64,000 nucleotides of DNA from Alteribacter lacisalsi (GTDB lineage Bacteria; Bacillota; Bacilli; Bacillales; Salisediminibacteriaceae), in the NCBI RefSeq assembly GCF_003226345.1, contig NZ_PDOF01000003.1:372001-436000 (forward strand), read 5' to 3'. How positions within the stretch are numbered: the stretch's first letter is position 1; every line of letters begins with the position of its first letter. The notes beneath the pieces are model-generated. The model worked only from the letters and a program-made list of their open reading frames with translations. It had not been told where the DNA came from and made no database searches. Shown piece by piece: positions 51,582-60,892 of this stretch. Position numbers and translations under genes: made by a program.

Positions 51582-53240
51582 TTACTGAACAGTTACGTCC
51601 TGAAGCATGAATAGACCGTTTGGATGCTTCCAGAAGCCGCCAACGTTTTCACCAAGACCTACAAGGTAAGTTGTATGGTAAAGGTAAAGCATTGGAGCGT
51701 CATCTACAAGGATTTCCATTGCTTCAGAGTACAGCTCCTGACGAGTATCTTCGTCAGTTTCGCGACGTGCAGCATCAAGGATCTCGTCAAGCTCGTCGTT
51801 AGCTGTGAACGTACGGTTACCAGCTGCTCCGTGCTGAGAAGAGTGGAACAGTGGGAACATACCGTAGTCAGCGTCACCTGTTACAGTAACCCAGCCAAGG
51901 ATGAACATGTCGTGGTTACCGGCAGCAGTCTCATCAAGATACGCGCCCCACTCAAGAACTTCGATCTCTACGTCGACACCGATTTCTTCAAGCTGGGACT
52001 GAACGATGATCGCGATGTCCTGACGCTCGGCAGAATCGTTTGTCCAGATCGTTGTTTCAAATCCGTCGCCATAGCCTGCTTCCTCAAGAAGCTCACGAGC
52101 CTGGTCTGGATCGTATGGAAGATCTTCAATTGAATCATCGAATCCGAATACCTGCTCACCGATTGGTCCGATTGCAGGCTCAGCAGCACCGTCAAGAACG
52201 CCGTCGATGATCGCTTCTTTATCAATAGCCATCGCTAGAGCACGACGTACAGTTGGATCGTCGTAAGGCTCTTTGTCGTTGTTAAAGCCGATGTAGGCAG
52301 TAGACAGTGACTCCTGCTCGTAAAGTTCAACAGAGTCGTTGCCTTCTACACGGTTACGGTCTGTTGGACGGATTGGGTAAGCAATGTCAATCTCGCCTGC
52401 TTCAACAGAGTTAACCATCTGACCTGGGTCACCGATCACGCGGAACGTAACCTGGTCAACTTTGGCATTTTCGCCCCAGTAGTCTTCGTTTTTCACAAGA
52501 ACAGTGTTGTCTCCGGAAGTACGCTCTTCAAGCATGAAGTAGCCTGAACCGGAAGAGTTGTTGTTGATGTAAGTGCCCGGCTCATCGCCGTCTTCCATTG
52601 CAGCGTAATCTTCTTCGATCGCTTCACCACTGATCATCGCGCCACCGGAGTGTGCAAGGTGGGATGGAAGTGGAGCAAATGGATATTCAGTCTTGATTTG
52701 TACTGTGTAGTCGTCTACAGCTGTTACTTCTTCAACCATTTCGAAAAGGAACGCACGTGGAGATGCAATGTCCTCATCAAGTACACGCTCGAAGTTGGCA
52801 ACGACAACGTCTGCATTGAACTCAGAACCGTCGTGGAACGTTACGTCGTCACGAAGAGTGAATTCCCAGAGGTCATCTTCAAGAGCTTCCCATTCAGTAG
52901 CAAGAAGAGGCTCGATTTCCATGTCTTCAGTCTGTGTTACAAGTGTTTCATAGATGTTTACCTGAACGTTACTTGAAGGCACGTCGTTTGAACCGTGCGG
53001 ATCAAGGGAAACGATATCAGCACCAAGTGCTACAGTAAGCTCGCCGCCTTCTTCGCCGGCTGCTTCCTCGTCGTCACCTTCGTCGTCAGTGTCATCTGCG
53101 TCACCAGTGTCTTCAGTGTCAGTATCTCCTGTGTCGCCAGTGTCGGCGCCTTCGTCATCAGGCTCACTCGCACAACCCACTAGTGCTAGTGTTAGCGCTG
53201 CAGGAATCGCAATGGACTTAATCCAGCTGCTTCTTTTCAA
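51582..53240 (-). CDS. Oligopeptide-type ABC substrate-binding lipoprotein 1
   Basis: A 552-residue SBP family 5 protein. Lipobox LVGC (Cys23) is followed by a striking acidic Thr/Asp/Glu/Gly linker (about 27-65), then the binding domain: LGADIVSLDPHGSNDVPS, FTLRDDVTFHDGSEFNADVV, VRRALAMAIDKEAIIDGVLDG and DMFILGWVTVTGDADYG. It is about three-quarters identical to the next gene by eye. It probably binds peptides, or glutathione- or nickel-type ligands of this family, for the OppBCDF system encoded on the other strand. Confidence 0.88.
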   Translation of the reverse strand: MKRSSWIKSIAIPAALTLALVGCASEPDDEGADTGDTGDTDTEDTGDADDTDDEGDDEEAAGEEGGELTVALGADIVSLDPHGSNDVPSSNVQVNIYETLVTQTEDMEIEPLLATEWEALEDDLWEFTLRDDVTFHDGSEFNADVVVANFERVLDEDIASPRAFLFEMVEEVTAVDDYTVQIKTEYPFAPLPSHLAHSGGAMISGEAIEEDYAAMEDGDEPGTYINNNSSGSGYFMLEERTSGDNTVLVKNEDYWGENAKVDQVTFRVIGDPGQMVNSVEAGEIDIAYPIRPTDRNRVEGNDSVELYEQESLSTAYIGFNNDKEPYDDPTVRRALAMAIDKEAIIDGVLDGAAEPAIGPIGEQVFGFDDSIEDLPYDPDQARELLEEAGYGDGFETTIWTNDSAERQDIAIIVQSQLEEIGVDVEIEVLEWGAYLDETAAGNHDMFILGWVTVTGDADYGMFPLFHSSQHGAAGNRTFTANDELDEILDAARRETDEDTRQELYSEAMEILVDDAPMLYLYHTTYLVGLGENVGGFWKHPNGLFMLQDVTVQ

Positions 53241-53418
53241 TTGTGTTACCCCCTTGGATTATAAGTATCACCTATTAAAGTACATGAAGTTTGAAAAAAA
53301 GACAAGCATTGTATTTACAGTTTTTCTTAAATTCTTAACATTCCTCATGTTGAAAACAGTGAATTTATAAGGTTTTCCTGAAAAACATTATTTTTTTTGC
53401 CAAAAATTACACAAAAAA

Positions 53419-53442
53419 GTTCCCCCGCTTTCACGGAGGAAC
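53419..53442 (-). terminator. Intrinsic terminator of the second oppA-like gene
   Basis: On the minus strand GTTCCTCCG and CGGGGGAAC form the stem, followed by TTTTTTGTG. Confidence 0.85.
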
Positions 53443-53454
53443 CTATGGTTTCCA

Positions 53455-55059
53455 CTACTGAACAGTCACGTTCTGCAGCATACTGTACCCTGTCGGGTGC
53501 TTCCAGTAGCCGCTTAAATGGCTGCCGAGACCTTCGAGGTAGTCGGTGTGATAGAGATAAAGCATCGGCGCTTCATCCACGAGCAGCTGCATAGTTTCGG
53601 AGTATAATGCCTCACGCGCAGCCTCATCGGTTTCCATACGCGCATCTTCCAAAAGCTGATCCAGCTCATCGTTTTCAATAAATGTCTTGTTTCCAGTTCC
53701 ATGCTGGGAGGAATGGAACAGGGAATACAGGCCAACGTCTGCATCGCCAGTACCGGTCGACCAGCCGAGAATAAACATATCGTGTTCCCCTGCAGCCGTC
53801 TGGTCAAGGTAGGCACCCCACTCTAGCACTTCAATGCTCACGTCCACGCCGATTTCCTCAAGCTGGGACTGAACGATAATGGCGATGTCCTCACGCTCTG
53901 ACGTGTCGTTGGTCCAGATCGATGTTTCAAAACCGTCTGCGTAGCCTGCTTCCTCAAGAAGTTCACGGGCCCGCTCCGGATCATAACCGAGATCCTCGAT
54001 GTTTTCATCGAAACCGAACACGTTGTCACTGATCGGCCCGACCGCTTTGTCAGCTGCACCTTCAAGAACGTTGTCGATGATCGAATCCTTGTCGATCGCC
54101 ATGCTCAGTGCCTGGCGGACTCTTGGATCATCATATGGCTCTTTTTGATTGTTAAAGCCTACATATGCCATACTCACGGAATCCTGGACGTAAAGTTCAA
54201 CGTCTTCATTCGCGTCTAGCCGGCTCATATCTGTTGGACGGATCGGGAAAGCGATATCAATTTCGCCCGCTTCAACAGAATTAATGATCTGGCCCTCATC
54301 GCCAATGACGCGGAACGTCACCCTGTCCACTTTTGCCGGATCTCCCCAGTAATTATCGTTTCGGACAAGGGTTATACTGTCTCCTGAGTTTCGTTCTTCA
54401 AGCTCAAAAAATCCGCTTCCTGGTGAGTTGTTGTTAATGTAGGAACCTGGATCCTCTCCATTTTCCATTGCTTCGTAATCCGCTTCAATGGCCTCGCCAC
54501 TGATCATGGAACCACCTATGTGGGCAAGATGGGCGTCAAGGGCTCCAAAGGGGAATTCTGTTTTAATGCGGACCGTGAACTCATCCTCGACTGTCACTTT
54601 TTCAATCATTTCAAATACGTTGGCACGCGGTGAGGCAATTTCTTCGTCGAGTATGCGTTCAAGATTCGCTTTCACCACTTCGGCATTAAATTCCGAACCG
54701 TCATGAAAGGTCACGTCGTCACGTAGAGTGAATTCCCACAAATCGTCTTCAATCAGTTCCCAGTCTGTCGCAAGCATCGGCTCAAGTTCCATATCCTCGT
54801 CCAGATAAACGAGCCTGTCGAAAATATTTGCCTGGACGTTATTGGAAGGAACGTCGTTCGTTAAATGAGGATCGATCGCGACAATATCGGACTGCGTTCC
54901 GATTGTCAGCTCTCCGCCGTCTTCCCCTGCTGCTTCTTCTCCGTTTCCATCATCCGGGCTCCCGCCAGTTTCCTCGTCCGGTTCACTGGCGCAGCCGGCG
55001 AGCATGACTGCAAGCGCAACTGAAGCTGCGGCGGAAGTCGTAAAGGTGCTTTTCTTCAT
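53455..55059 (-). CDS. Oligopeptide-type ABC substrate-binding lipoprotein 2
   Basis: 534 residues from ATG 55059, chosen for AGGAGG 9 bases upstream. Lipobox LAGC, a shorter acidic linker, and the same domain segments as its paralogue (IGTQSDIVAIDPHLTNDVPS, VRQALSMAIDKDSIIDNVLEG, DMFILGWSTGTGDADVG). The two genes are tandem and each has its own terminator, so they are separately transcribed copies from a duplication. It is divergent from the oppC operon that would use it. Confidence 0.88.
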   Translation of the reverse strand: MKKSTFTTSAAASVALAVMLAGCASEPDEETGGSPDDGNGEEAAGEDGGELTIGTQSDIVAIDPHLTNDVPSNNVQANIFDRLVYLDEDMELEPMLATDWELIEDDLWEFTLRDDVTFHDGSEFNAEVVKANLERILDEEIASPRANVFEMIEKVTVEDEFTVRIKTEFPFGALDAHLAHIGGSMISGEAIEADYEAMENGEDPGSYINNNSPGSGFFELEERNSGDSITLVRNDNYWGDPAKVDRVTFRVIGDEGQIINSVEAGEIDIAFPIRPTDMSRLDANEDVELYVQDSVSMAYVGFNNQKEPYDDPRVRQALSMAIDKDSIIDNVLEGAADKAVGPISDNVFGFDENIEDLGYDPERARELLEEAGYADGFETSIWTNDTSEREDIAIIVQSQLEEIGVDVSIEVLEWGAYLDQTAAGEHDMFILGWSTGTGDADVGLYSLFHSSQHGTGNKTFIENDELDQLLEDARMETDEAAREALYSETMQLLVDEAPMLYLYHTDYLEGLGSHLSGYWKHPTGYSMLQNVTVQ

Positions 55060-55392
55060 TGAATTTGTCCTCCTCTGAGATGTGTTTCGGTTCACTTAAC
55101 ACTCCACAAATTACAGGATAATTCAAAATCTTTCAACCTGTTCGACAAATTTCGTTCCTTTGTTTGCCAAAAAAAACAAAATATTATAACAGTATAATAA
55201 ATGGGAGGCGGGATAAAGCCTTTAATGACGGGAAACCTTTAAGTGAAAGCGCATCCAAACGTTGACATGACAATAATTTCAAATGTTGAAATCCCTTGTA
55301 ATATTGTGTTGAAATGATATAATTTCTCTTGTTATGCGAATCGGGAAAACCCTGAAAAGATTCTAATAATTTGGAACAGGAGGATGAAAAAA
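55060..55392. promoter_or_regulatory. Divergent control region of the opp genes
   Basis: For the plus-strand operon: -35 TTGTAA (55296-55301), 16-base spacer, extended -10 TGATATAAT (TATAAT at 55318-55323). A perfect inverted repeat ATTTCAA-ATG-TTGAAAT (55276-55292) lies just upstream of the -35 and looks like an operator. The remainder toward the binding-protein gene is AT-rich without a clear promoter. Confidence 0.65.
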
Positions 55393-56280
55393 TTGGCTGA
55401 AACGACACCTAATCAACCAGTCAAGCCACCATCGCCGTTTGTTGAGAATTTCAAGACAGTTTTCAAAAAACTGAAAAGAAACAAAGCGGCCATGATCGGC
55501 GGTTACATGATTATTTTCTTTATTCTTGTCTCTATTTTCGGGCCGATGCTTACCGTTCACCCGGTAACGACGCCTGATCTGACAAACCGTTTTGCCTCGC
55601 CGTCAGCGGAGCACTGGTTTGGTACAGACAACTTTGGCCGGGATATCTTTACCCGGATCGTCCACGGAATGTCGATTACATTAATGATCGGTTTTATGTC
55701 CGTGGCCATCGGTGCGTTTTTTGGCGTTCTAATCGGAGTCATCTCGGGTTATTATGGCAAAAAAATCGATGCAGTCCTTATGCGATTAATGGACATTCTG
55801 CTCGCGTTCCCTGGGATTCTTCTTGCCCTTGCGATTGTAACGGTGCTTGGAGGAAGTCTCCAGAACGTAATCATCGCGGTTGCGATCTTCTCGATTCCAG
55901 TATTTGCACGGATTGTGCGGGGTTCCACACTTGCCGTGCGGAAGCTTGAATATGTCGATGCGGTCCGCGCCCTCGGGGCAACAGATGTGCGCATCATTTT
56001 CCGGCATATTCTTCCAAATATTATGTCACCGATTATCGTACAGGCGACCCTTCATACAGCAACAGCCGTACTGACAGCGAGTGCCCTGTCCTATCTCGGT
56101 CTCGGTGCCCAGCCGCCAATGCCGGAATGGGGTGCCATGCTCAGTGACGGACGTGCCTACATGTGGGACAGCATTCACTTAACTCTGTTCCCTGGCCTTG
56201 CCATTGTTGCTGTTGTTCTTGCGTTTAACATTTTCGGAGACGGTCTCCGTGACGCATTTGATCCTAAACTTAAAGACTAA
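55393..56280 (+). CDS. oppC: Oligopeptide ABC permease, OppC type
   Basis: About 295 residues from TTG 55393 (AGGAGG at 9-base spacing; the ATG at 55384 abuts the RBS). An OppC N-terminal tail, then six membrane helices, with HWFGTDNFGRDIFTRIVHG and the EAA loop YVDAVRALGATDVRIIFRHILPNI. It forms the channel with the OppB-type subunit. The operon order C-B-D-F differs from the usual B-C-D-F. Confidence 0.9.
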   Translation: MAETTPNQPVKPPSPFVENFKTVFKKLKRNKAAMIGGYMIIFFILVSIFGPMLTVHPVTTPDLTNRFASPSAEHWFGTDNFGRDIFTRIVHGMSITLMIGFMSVAIGAFFGVLIGVISGYYGKKIDAVLMRLMDILLAFPGILLALAIVTVLGGSLQNVIIAVAIFSIPVFARIVRGSTLAVRKLEYVDAVRALGATDVRIIFRHILPNIMSPIIVQATLHTATAVLTASALSYLGLGAQPPMPEWGAMLSDGRAYMWDSIHLTLFPGLAIVAVVLAFNIFGDGLRDAFDPKLKD

Positions 56281-56298
56281 AAAGAGAGGTGATAATGA

Positions 56299-57222
56299 AT
56301 GTATGTATATATAGTGAGACGCCTGATTCAGACGATCCCGGTTCTGCTCGGGGTGACCATCCTTGTTTTCTCCATGATGCACCTTGTTCCGGGTAACCCG
56401 GCACAGATCATCGCGGGGGAAAGTGCTTCACCTACACAAGTCGCAGCCATGGAAGAACGTCTCGGTCTGAATGATCCTCTTCCTGTCCAGTATTTCAGCT
56501 ATATCGGAAATGCGATAACAGGTGACCTCGGTAACTCGATCCGGAGCGGTAACGCCGTTTCTGCCGAAATCGGCAGCCGGATTATGGTTACGGTTGAGTT
56601 GGCGTTATACAGTACTTTCCTAAGTATTTTCATGGGACTGATTGCCGGGGTTATATCGGCAACGAAACGCTATACCTTTACGGATGCAGCGATTATGATC
56701 ATTGCTCTCTTCGGGCTGTCCATGCCGAACTTCTGGCTCGGGCTGATGCTCGTTCAGTATTTCTCCCTGCCGCCGCTGTCATGGTTCCCGGTTACAGGCT
56801 GGGGTACGTTCAGCCACGCGGTGCTGCCGGTTATTACCCTTGGTACAGCCGGTGCAGCAATTATTGCCCGTATGACACGTTCCAGTATGCTTGATGTCAT
56901 CAACCAGGATTACATCCGTACGGCCCGTGCCAAAGGGGTAAAAGAACGTTACATTATTTACAAGCACGCTCTTCGAAACGCCTTAATTCCGGTTGTTACG
57001 GTCGTTGGCCTCCAGTTCGGGGCTCTTCTCGGCGGAACGGTTGTTATCGAGCAGGTATTCGCCATCAACGGTCTCGGCCGTCTCGTTATCGAGGCGATTT
57101 CAGCACGTGACTTCCCTGTCGTACAGGGCTCGGTCCTAGTCATCGCCCTGATGTTCGTTGCTGTTAACCTAATGGTGGACCTGAGCTATCGCTTCCTGAA
57201 TAAACGAATTGAACTGGATTAA
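56299..57222 (+). CDS. oppB: Oligopeptide ABC permease, OppB type
   Basis: 307 residues, six membrane helices. Family marks: YIVRRLIQTIPVLLGVTILVF at the N-terminus, LGLNDPLPVQYFSYI, and the EAA loop YIRTARAKGVKERYIIYKHALRNALIPV. It pairs with OppC. RBS GAGAGGTGAT precedes ATG; 18 bases after oppC. Confidence 0.92.
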   Translation: MYVYIVRRLIQTIPVLLGVTILVFSMMHLVPGNPAQIIAGESASPTQVAAMEERLGLNDPLPVQYFSYIGNAITGDLGNSIRSGNAVSAEIGSRIMVTVELALYSTFLSIFMGLIAGVISATKRYTFTDAAIMIIALFGLSMPNFWLGLMLVQYFSLPPLSWFPVTGWGTFSHAVLPVITLGTAGAAIIARMTRSSMLDVINQDYIRTARAKGVKERYIIYKHALRNALIPVVTVVGLQFGALLGGTVVIEQVFAINGLGRLVIEAISARDFPVVQGSVLVIALMFVAVNLMVDLSYRFLNKRIELD

Positions 57223-57240
57223 GGAAAGGAGGGAACTTTC

Positions 57241-58281
57241 ATGTCAGATAAAACAAACACGATTATAGATGTAAATGAACTTCAGACGTCCTTTTTCGTC
57301 GAGGGAAAAGAAGTAAAGGCCGTAGACGGCGTGACGTTTGACGTACCAAGCGGTAAGACGCTCGGCATTGTGGGGGAGTCCGGATCCGGCAAAAGTATTA
57401 CCTCCCTTTCCATCATGCGTCTGATTACCAACCCGGGAAAAATTAAGGGCGGTGAAATCAACTTCAATGGGGAAAATCTGCTGAATAAAACGGAAGCGCA
57501 AATGCGTAAAATCCGCGGAAACCAGATCTCGATGATTTTCCAGGAGCCGATGACGTCTCTTAACCCCGTATTTACGGTAGCCGACCAGATCGGTGAGGCC
57601 GTGATGATTCACCAGGGGCTTAACAAGAAAAAAGCCCGTGCGAAGTCACTTGAAATGCTGAAGCTTGTTGGGATTCCTTCTCCGGAAAAACGTCTCGACA
57701 ACTATCCGCACGAACTTTCCGGCGGGATGCGCCAGCGCGTCATGATCGCCATTGCCCTTTCCTGCCGTCCGGAACTTCTGATCGCGGATGAGCCGACAAC
57801 AGCACTTGACGTGACGATTCAAGCCCAGATTCTGCGCCTGATCAGAAACCTTCAGGACGAGCTCGGCATGAGTGTAATCCTGATTACCCACGACCTCGGT
57901 GTTGTAGCGGAGACGTGTGATTACGTTGCCGTTATGTATGCCGGTAAAATCGTGGAATACGCTCATGTAAACGACCTGTTCAAAAAACCGAAACACCCGT
58001 ACACGGTTGGACTCCTCAAGTCCCTGCCCCGTCATGATATCGATATGGAGGGTGACCTGAGCACAATCAAAGGGATGGTACCGACACCTGACGCCATGCC
58101 TGAAGGGTGCCGCTTTGCGCCGCGCTGTCCATTTGCCCGCGACATGTGCCGCGAGCGCCTGCCGCACCTTGAAAAAGATAATGGAAATCAAGTCCGCTGC
58201 TGGATTCATACTGACCAGTGGGACGGCCCGGAGGTGAACGTACGAGATGACTACGAATCTGCTGCAAGTAAACAATCTTAA
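57241..58281 (+). CDS. oppD: Oligopeptide ABC ATPase, OppD type
   Basis: 346 residues. Walker [10 protein letters not shown] (about 43-51), signature LSGGMRQR, Walker [13 protein letters not shown] and switch His in ITHDLG, plus a C-terminal oligo_HPY domain with the [14 protein letters not shown] cysteines that can bind an Fe-S cluster. Powers peptide import with OppF. RBS AAAGGAGGG; 18 bases after oppB. Confidence 0.93.
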   Translation: MSDKTNTIIDVNELQTSFFVEGKEVKAVDGVTFDVPSGKTLGIVGESGSGKSITSLSIMRLITNPGKIKGGEINFNGENLLNKTEAQMRKIRGNQISMIFQEPMTSLNPVFTVADQIGEAVMIHQGLNKKKARAKSLEMLKLVGIPSPEKRLDNYPHELSGGMRQRVMIAIALSCRPELLIADEPTTALDVTIQAQILRLIRNLQDELGMSVILITHDLGVVAETCDYVAVMYAGKIVEYAHVNDLFKKPKHPYTVGLLKSLPRHDIDMEGDLSTIKGMVPTPDAMPEGCRFAPRCPFARDMCRERLPHLEKDNGNQVRCWIHTDQWDGPEVNVRDDYESAASKQS

Positions 58282-59263
58282 ACAGTATTTTCCGATTAAA
58301 GGTGGTTTCTTCGGCCGCCGGGTAAACGACGTTAAAGCGGTTGATGATATCAGCTTTGCTGTTAAGCAGGGGGAAACCCTCAGTATCGTAGGGGAATCAG
58401 GCTGCGGGAAGTCCACGACTGGACGTGCCATTCTGCGGCTGGATGAACCGACCGCCGGTGAAGTCTCGTTCAACGGCGTTGACCTTCTGTCTCTTAACGG
58501 ACGCGATATGCGCAAGCAGCGTAAAGACCTGCAGATCATTTTCCAGGATCCTTACGCTTCCATCAACCCGCGCCAGACGGTCCGTCAGGTACTGAATGAA
58601 GCCATGGAAATTCAGAAAGTGGTTCCGAAGAAAGACCGGGAAGACCGGATGATGGAACTGATGGAAACGGTCGGCCTCGGACGCCACCAGCTTGACCGCT
58701 TCCCGCACGAGTTCAGTGGCGGTCAGCGTCAGCGGATCGGGATTGCCCGCGCCCTGGCGGTGGATCCAAAGCTGATTGTATGTGACGAGTCGGTATCCGC
58801 ACTCGACGTATCGATTCAGGCACAGGTGCTGAACCTGCTGAAAAAGCTTCAGAAGGAATTTGATCTCACTTATCTGTTTATCTCGCACGATTTAGGTGTG
58901 GTACGCCACATCTCCGACCGGGTCATGGTCATGTATCTCGGTAAAATTGTGGAGATCGGCGATAAGAAGAGTGTGTTCGATAACCCGAAGCACCCGTACA
59001 CGAAGACGCTCCTGAGCGCAATTCCTGTACCGGATCCAACGGCTGAGCGCGACCAGATCGTCCTTCGCGGCGACGTACCTTCACCGATCGATCCGCCGAC
59101 AGGCTGCCGCTTCCACACTCGCTGTCCGTTCGCGACAGACAAGTGTAAGGATGAGGTGCCTGAGCTTCGCCGTGACACTGACCTGATGAAAGACGGCCAC
59201 AACGCAGCATGCCACTATATCGAAGAGATCGAAAGCGGCGAAATGCAGCCTAAGTATAAGTAA
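58247..59263 (+). CDS. oppF: Oligopeptide ABC ATPase, OppF type
   Basis: 338 residues with Walker A GESGCGKST, YASINPRQTVRQVLNEAM, signature FSGGQRQR, Walker B LIVCDESVSALD and the C-terminal CRFHTRCPFATDKC motif. The gene overlaps oppD by 35 bases, with GGAGGTGA as RBS inside oppD. Completes the importer. Confidence 0.93.
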   Translation: MTTNLLQVNNLKQYFPIKGGFFGRRVNDVKAVDDISFAVKQGETLSIVGESGCGKSTTGRAILRLDEPTAGEVSFNGVDLLSLNGRDMRKQRKDLQIIFQDPYASINPRQTVRQVLNEAMEIQKVVPKKDREDRMMELMETVGLGRHQLDRFPHEFSGGQRQRIGIARALAVDPKLIVCDESVSALDVSIQAQVLNLLKKLQKEFDLTYLFISHDLGVVRHISDRVMVMYLGKIVEIGDKKSVFDNPKHPYTKTLLSAIPVPDPTAERDQIVLRGDVPSPIDPPTGCRFHTRCPFATDKCKDEVPELRRDTDLMKDGHNAACHYIEEIESGEMQPKYK

Positions 59264-59287
59264 TGTTATGAGTTTGATGTTTCAGGG

Positions 59288-59314
59288 CCCCCTCCGCACT
59301 TGGTGCGGAGGGGG
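59288..59314 (+). terminator. Intrinsic terminator of the oppCBDF operon
   Basis: Perfect 12-bp stem CCCCCTCCGCAC/GTGCGGAGGGGG with a 3-base loop, followed by seven T. Confidence 0.95.
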
Positions 59315-59386
59315 TTTTTTTAGGTGTGGAGTGGGAGGTAATCTGGTGGCATGCGAATTTGACATCAGGAGGAGGTTTTTTATGGT

Positions 59387-59505
59387 TTCGCTTATAAATC
59401 TGATTTATCGCTCATAAATTGGATTTTTGCGCTTATAAATCGAGTTTTTCGCTCAAAAATATAGTTTTTCCGCTCATATATCCAATTTTCCGCTTATACA
59501 CTTTC
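59387..59505 (+). repeat. Array B1: six tandem 20-21-bp units upstream of NERD gene 2
   Basis: Core CGCTYATAAATC followed by a T-rich tail (NRATTTTT). CGCT begins at 59389, 59409, 59430, 59450, 59471 and 59491, spacings 20, 21, 20, 21, 20. The first unit includes the palindrome ATAAATC-T-GATTTAT. Confidence 0.92.
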
Positions 59506-59615
59506 CCAACCTAACTCTCGCCACATAATAAAAAGCAGGATTCCCACCTTTTATGTCGAATACTGGAAATTGATAATCGTATTCCTATAGACCTGAAAAA
59601 GAAAGGAAGATCAGC

Positions 59616-60620
59616 TTGATTTTAAAACCCCGCAAGTTCCCCCGCAATCTACGTCTCTTTGAAGCCGTCGTTAGAAGACTTCCTGCAGATCACAGTTTTC
59701 GCATCAAAGCAGAAAAGCGTCATGGTCAGTTACTATCTGGTCATTTTGGCGAGGTATCCACCGAGTACATCTTCCAAAGCCCGCTTTTTGAAGGAAGCAG
59801 CGTCTTCCATAATCTCCGTCTTGAATACTACAAGGACCGATTCCTCGAAATTGATACATTACTTGTTTTTCCCCAATTGATTGTAATATTTGAAATTAAG
59901 TATCTTGCAGGTAAAAGTGTACTGTTCAGAGGAAACCCTCCGCAGATGATTCGTACTCACATGAATACGGAGATTGCTGAGGACATATACGAAGATCCAA
60001 TTCTCCAGGCTAAGCAGCAGGTAAAGAATCTTCAGCACTGGCTTCAGATTAATAACCTCCCAAAAATTCCTATAGAACCTTTTGCTGTCATGAGTAATAT
60101 TAAGGCCAATATTATTATTGATTCGTCCTACAAGGAACCCCACAGAATATTGCGTAAAACGATGGTCGAATCAACCGTGGAGACTTTTTTTACAGAGGCA
60201 GGTTTCCAAACAGGTATGCAGCCACCCATACGTGAGTTGACCAGTAAACTTCTATCAAGTCACAGAGAAGATCGACGGAAAGCCATTGATCGCTTTCCGG
60301 TCAAGTACACTGAGTTTCTGAAAGGGGTTCATTGTCCAAAATGCTTTCGGATGCCAATGAACCGTGCACATGGTATGTGGCATTGCACGTTTCCAGAATG
60401 CAGTTACAGGTGTAAAGACGCCCTCTATCATACACTCCTGGACTATTACCTGTTAGCCTCGGATACCATTACGAACCAAAGCCTCCGTAACTTCTGCCGG
60501 ATTGATTCCCCATATACAGCCTATCGCCAAATAAAAAACCTCAAATTACCAATGAAAGGAAACCGGAAATCAAGTGTTTACTGTTTAAAGGCGCTGTTTG
60601 AACCACTTTTGGGTGAATAG
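59616..60620 (+). CDS. NERD-domain nuclease-like protein 2 with zinc ribbon and HTH-like tail
   Basis: 334 residues from TTG 59616 (GAAAGGAAG upstream). NERD core: SGHFGEVSTEY, FLEIDTLLV (Asp) and LIVIFEIKYL (E-x-K). Zinc ribbon C-X2-C-X13-C-X4-C at about 237-259 has the same central spacing as NERD protein 1. The tail (TNQSLRNFCRIDSPYTAYRQIKNLKL) looks like a helix-turn-helix. Together they are diverged paralogues with the same architecture. The gene is enclosed by arrays B1 and B2, unlike any other gene in the window. Confidence 0.82.
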   Translation: MILKPRKFPRNLRLFEAVVRRLPADHSFRIKAEKRHGQLLSGHFGEVSTEYIFQSPLFEGSSVFHNLRLEYYKDRFLEIDTLLVFPQLIVIFEIKYLAGKSVLFRGNPPQMIRTHMNTEIAEDIYEDPILQAKQQVKNLQHWLQINNLPKIPIEPFAVMSNIKANIIIDSSYKEPHRILRKTMVESTVETFFTEAGFQTGMQPPIRELTSKLLSSHREDRRKAIDRFPVKYTEFLKGVHCPKCFRMPMNRAHGMWHCTFPECSYRCKDALYHTLLDYYLLASDTITNQSLRNFCRIDSPYTAYRQIKNLKLPMKGNRKSSVYCLKALFEPLLGE

Positions 60621-60670
60621 TGGAGCGGTGGATCACATGGGTATCGTAATTTGCGGTTATTATTGGCGGT

Positions 60671-60785
60671 TCCGCTTATAACCTGAGATTTTCGCGTATA
60701 AATTATTTATTCCGCTCATAAATCATAAATTCCGCTTATAAATCAGCAACTTCGCTCATAAATCTTATTTTCCGCATATATCTCC
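60671..60785 (+). repeat. Array B2: six tandem 20-bp units downstream of NERD gene 2
   Basis: CGCT/CGCG/CGCA begins at 60673, 60693, 60713, 60733, 60753 and 60773, exactly 20 apart. Core CCGCTYATAAATC as in B1, same orientation. A decayed seventh unit may lie at about 60655 (GCGGTTATTA). Confidence 0.92.
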
Positions 60786-60892
60786 AATCAGCAGCTCCCA
60801 CGCAAGCCCCACCTCCAACCTCCCATGTGCCGCCTAGCCCAATTTATGTTACTCTTTCTTTATCTAGCTGATTACAAAGGAGGAACTCAGAC

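Noticed and set aside
57646-58539. A 297-codon minus-strand frame opposite oppD and oppF
   Set aside because: Antisense to conserved ATPase genes.
59387-60785. CRISPR arrays
   Set aside because: Units are contiguous degenerate repeats of 20-21 bp with no unique spacers of constant length, and no cas genes are present.
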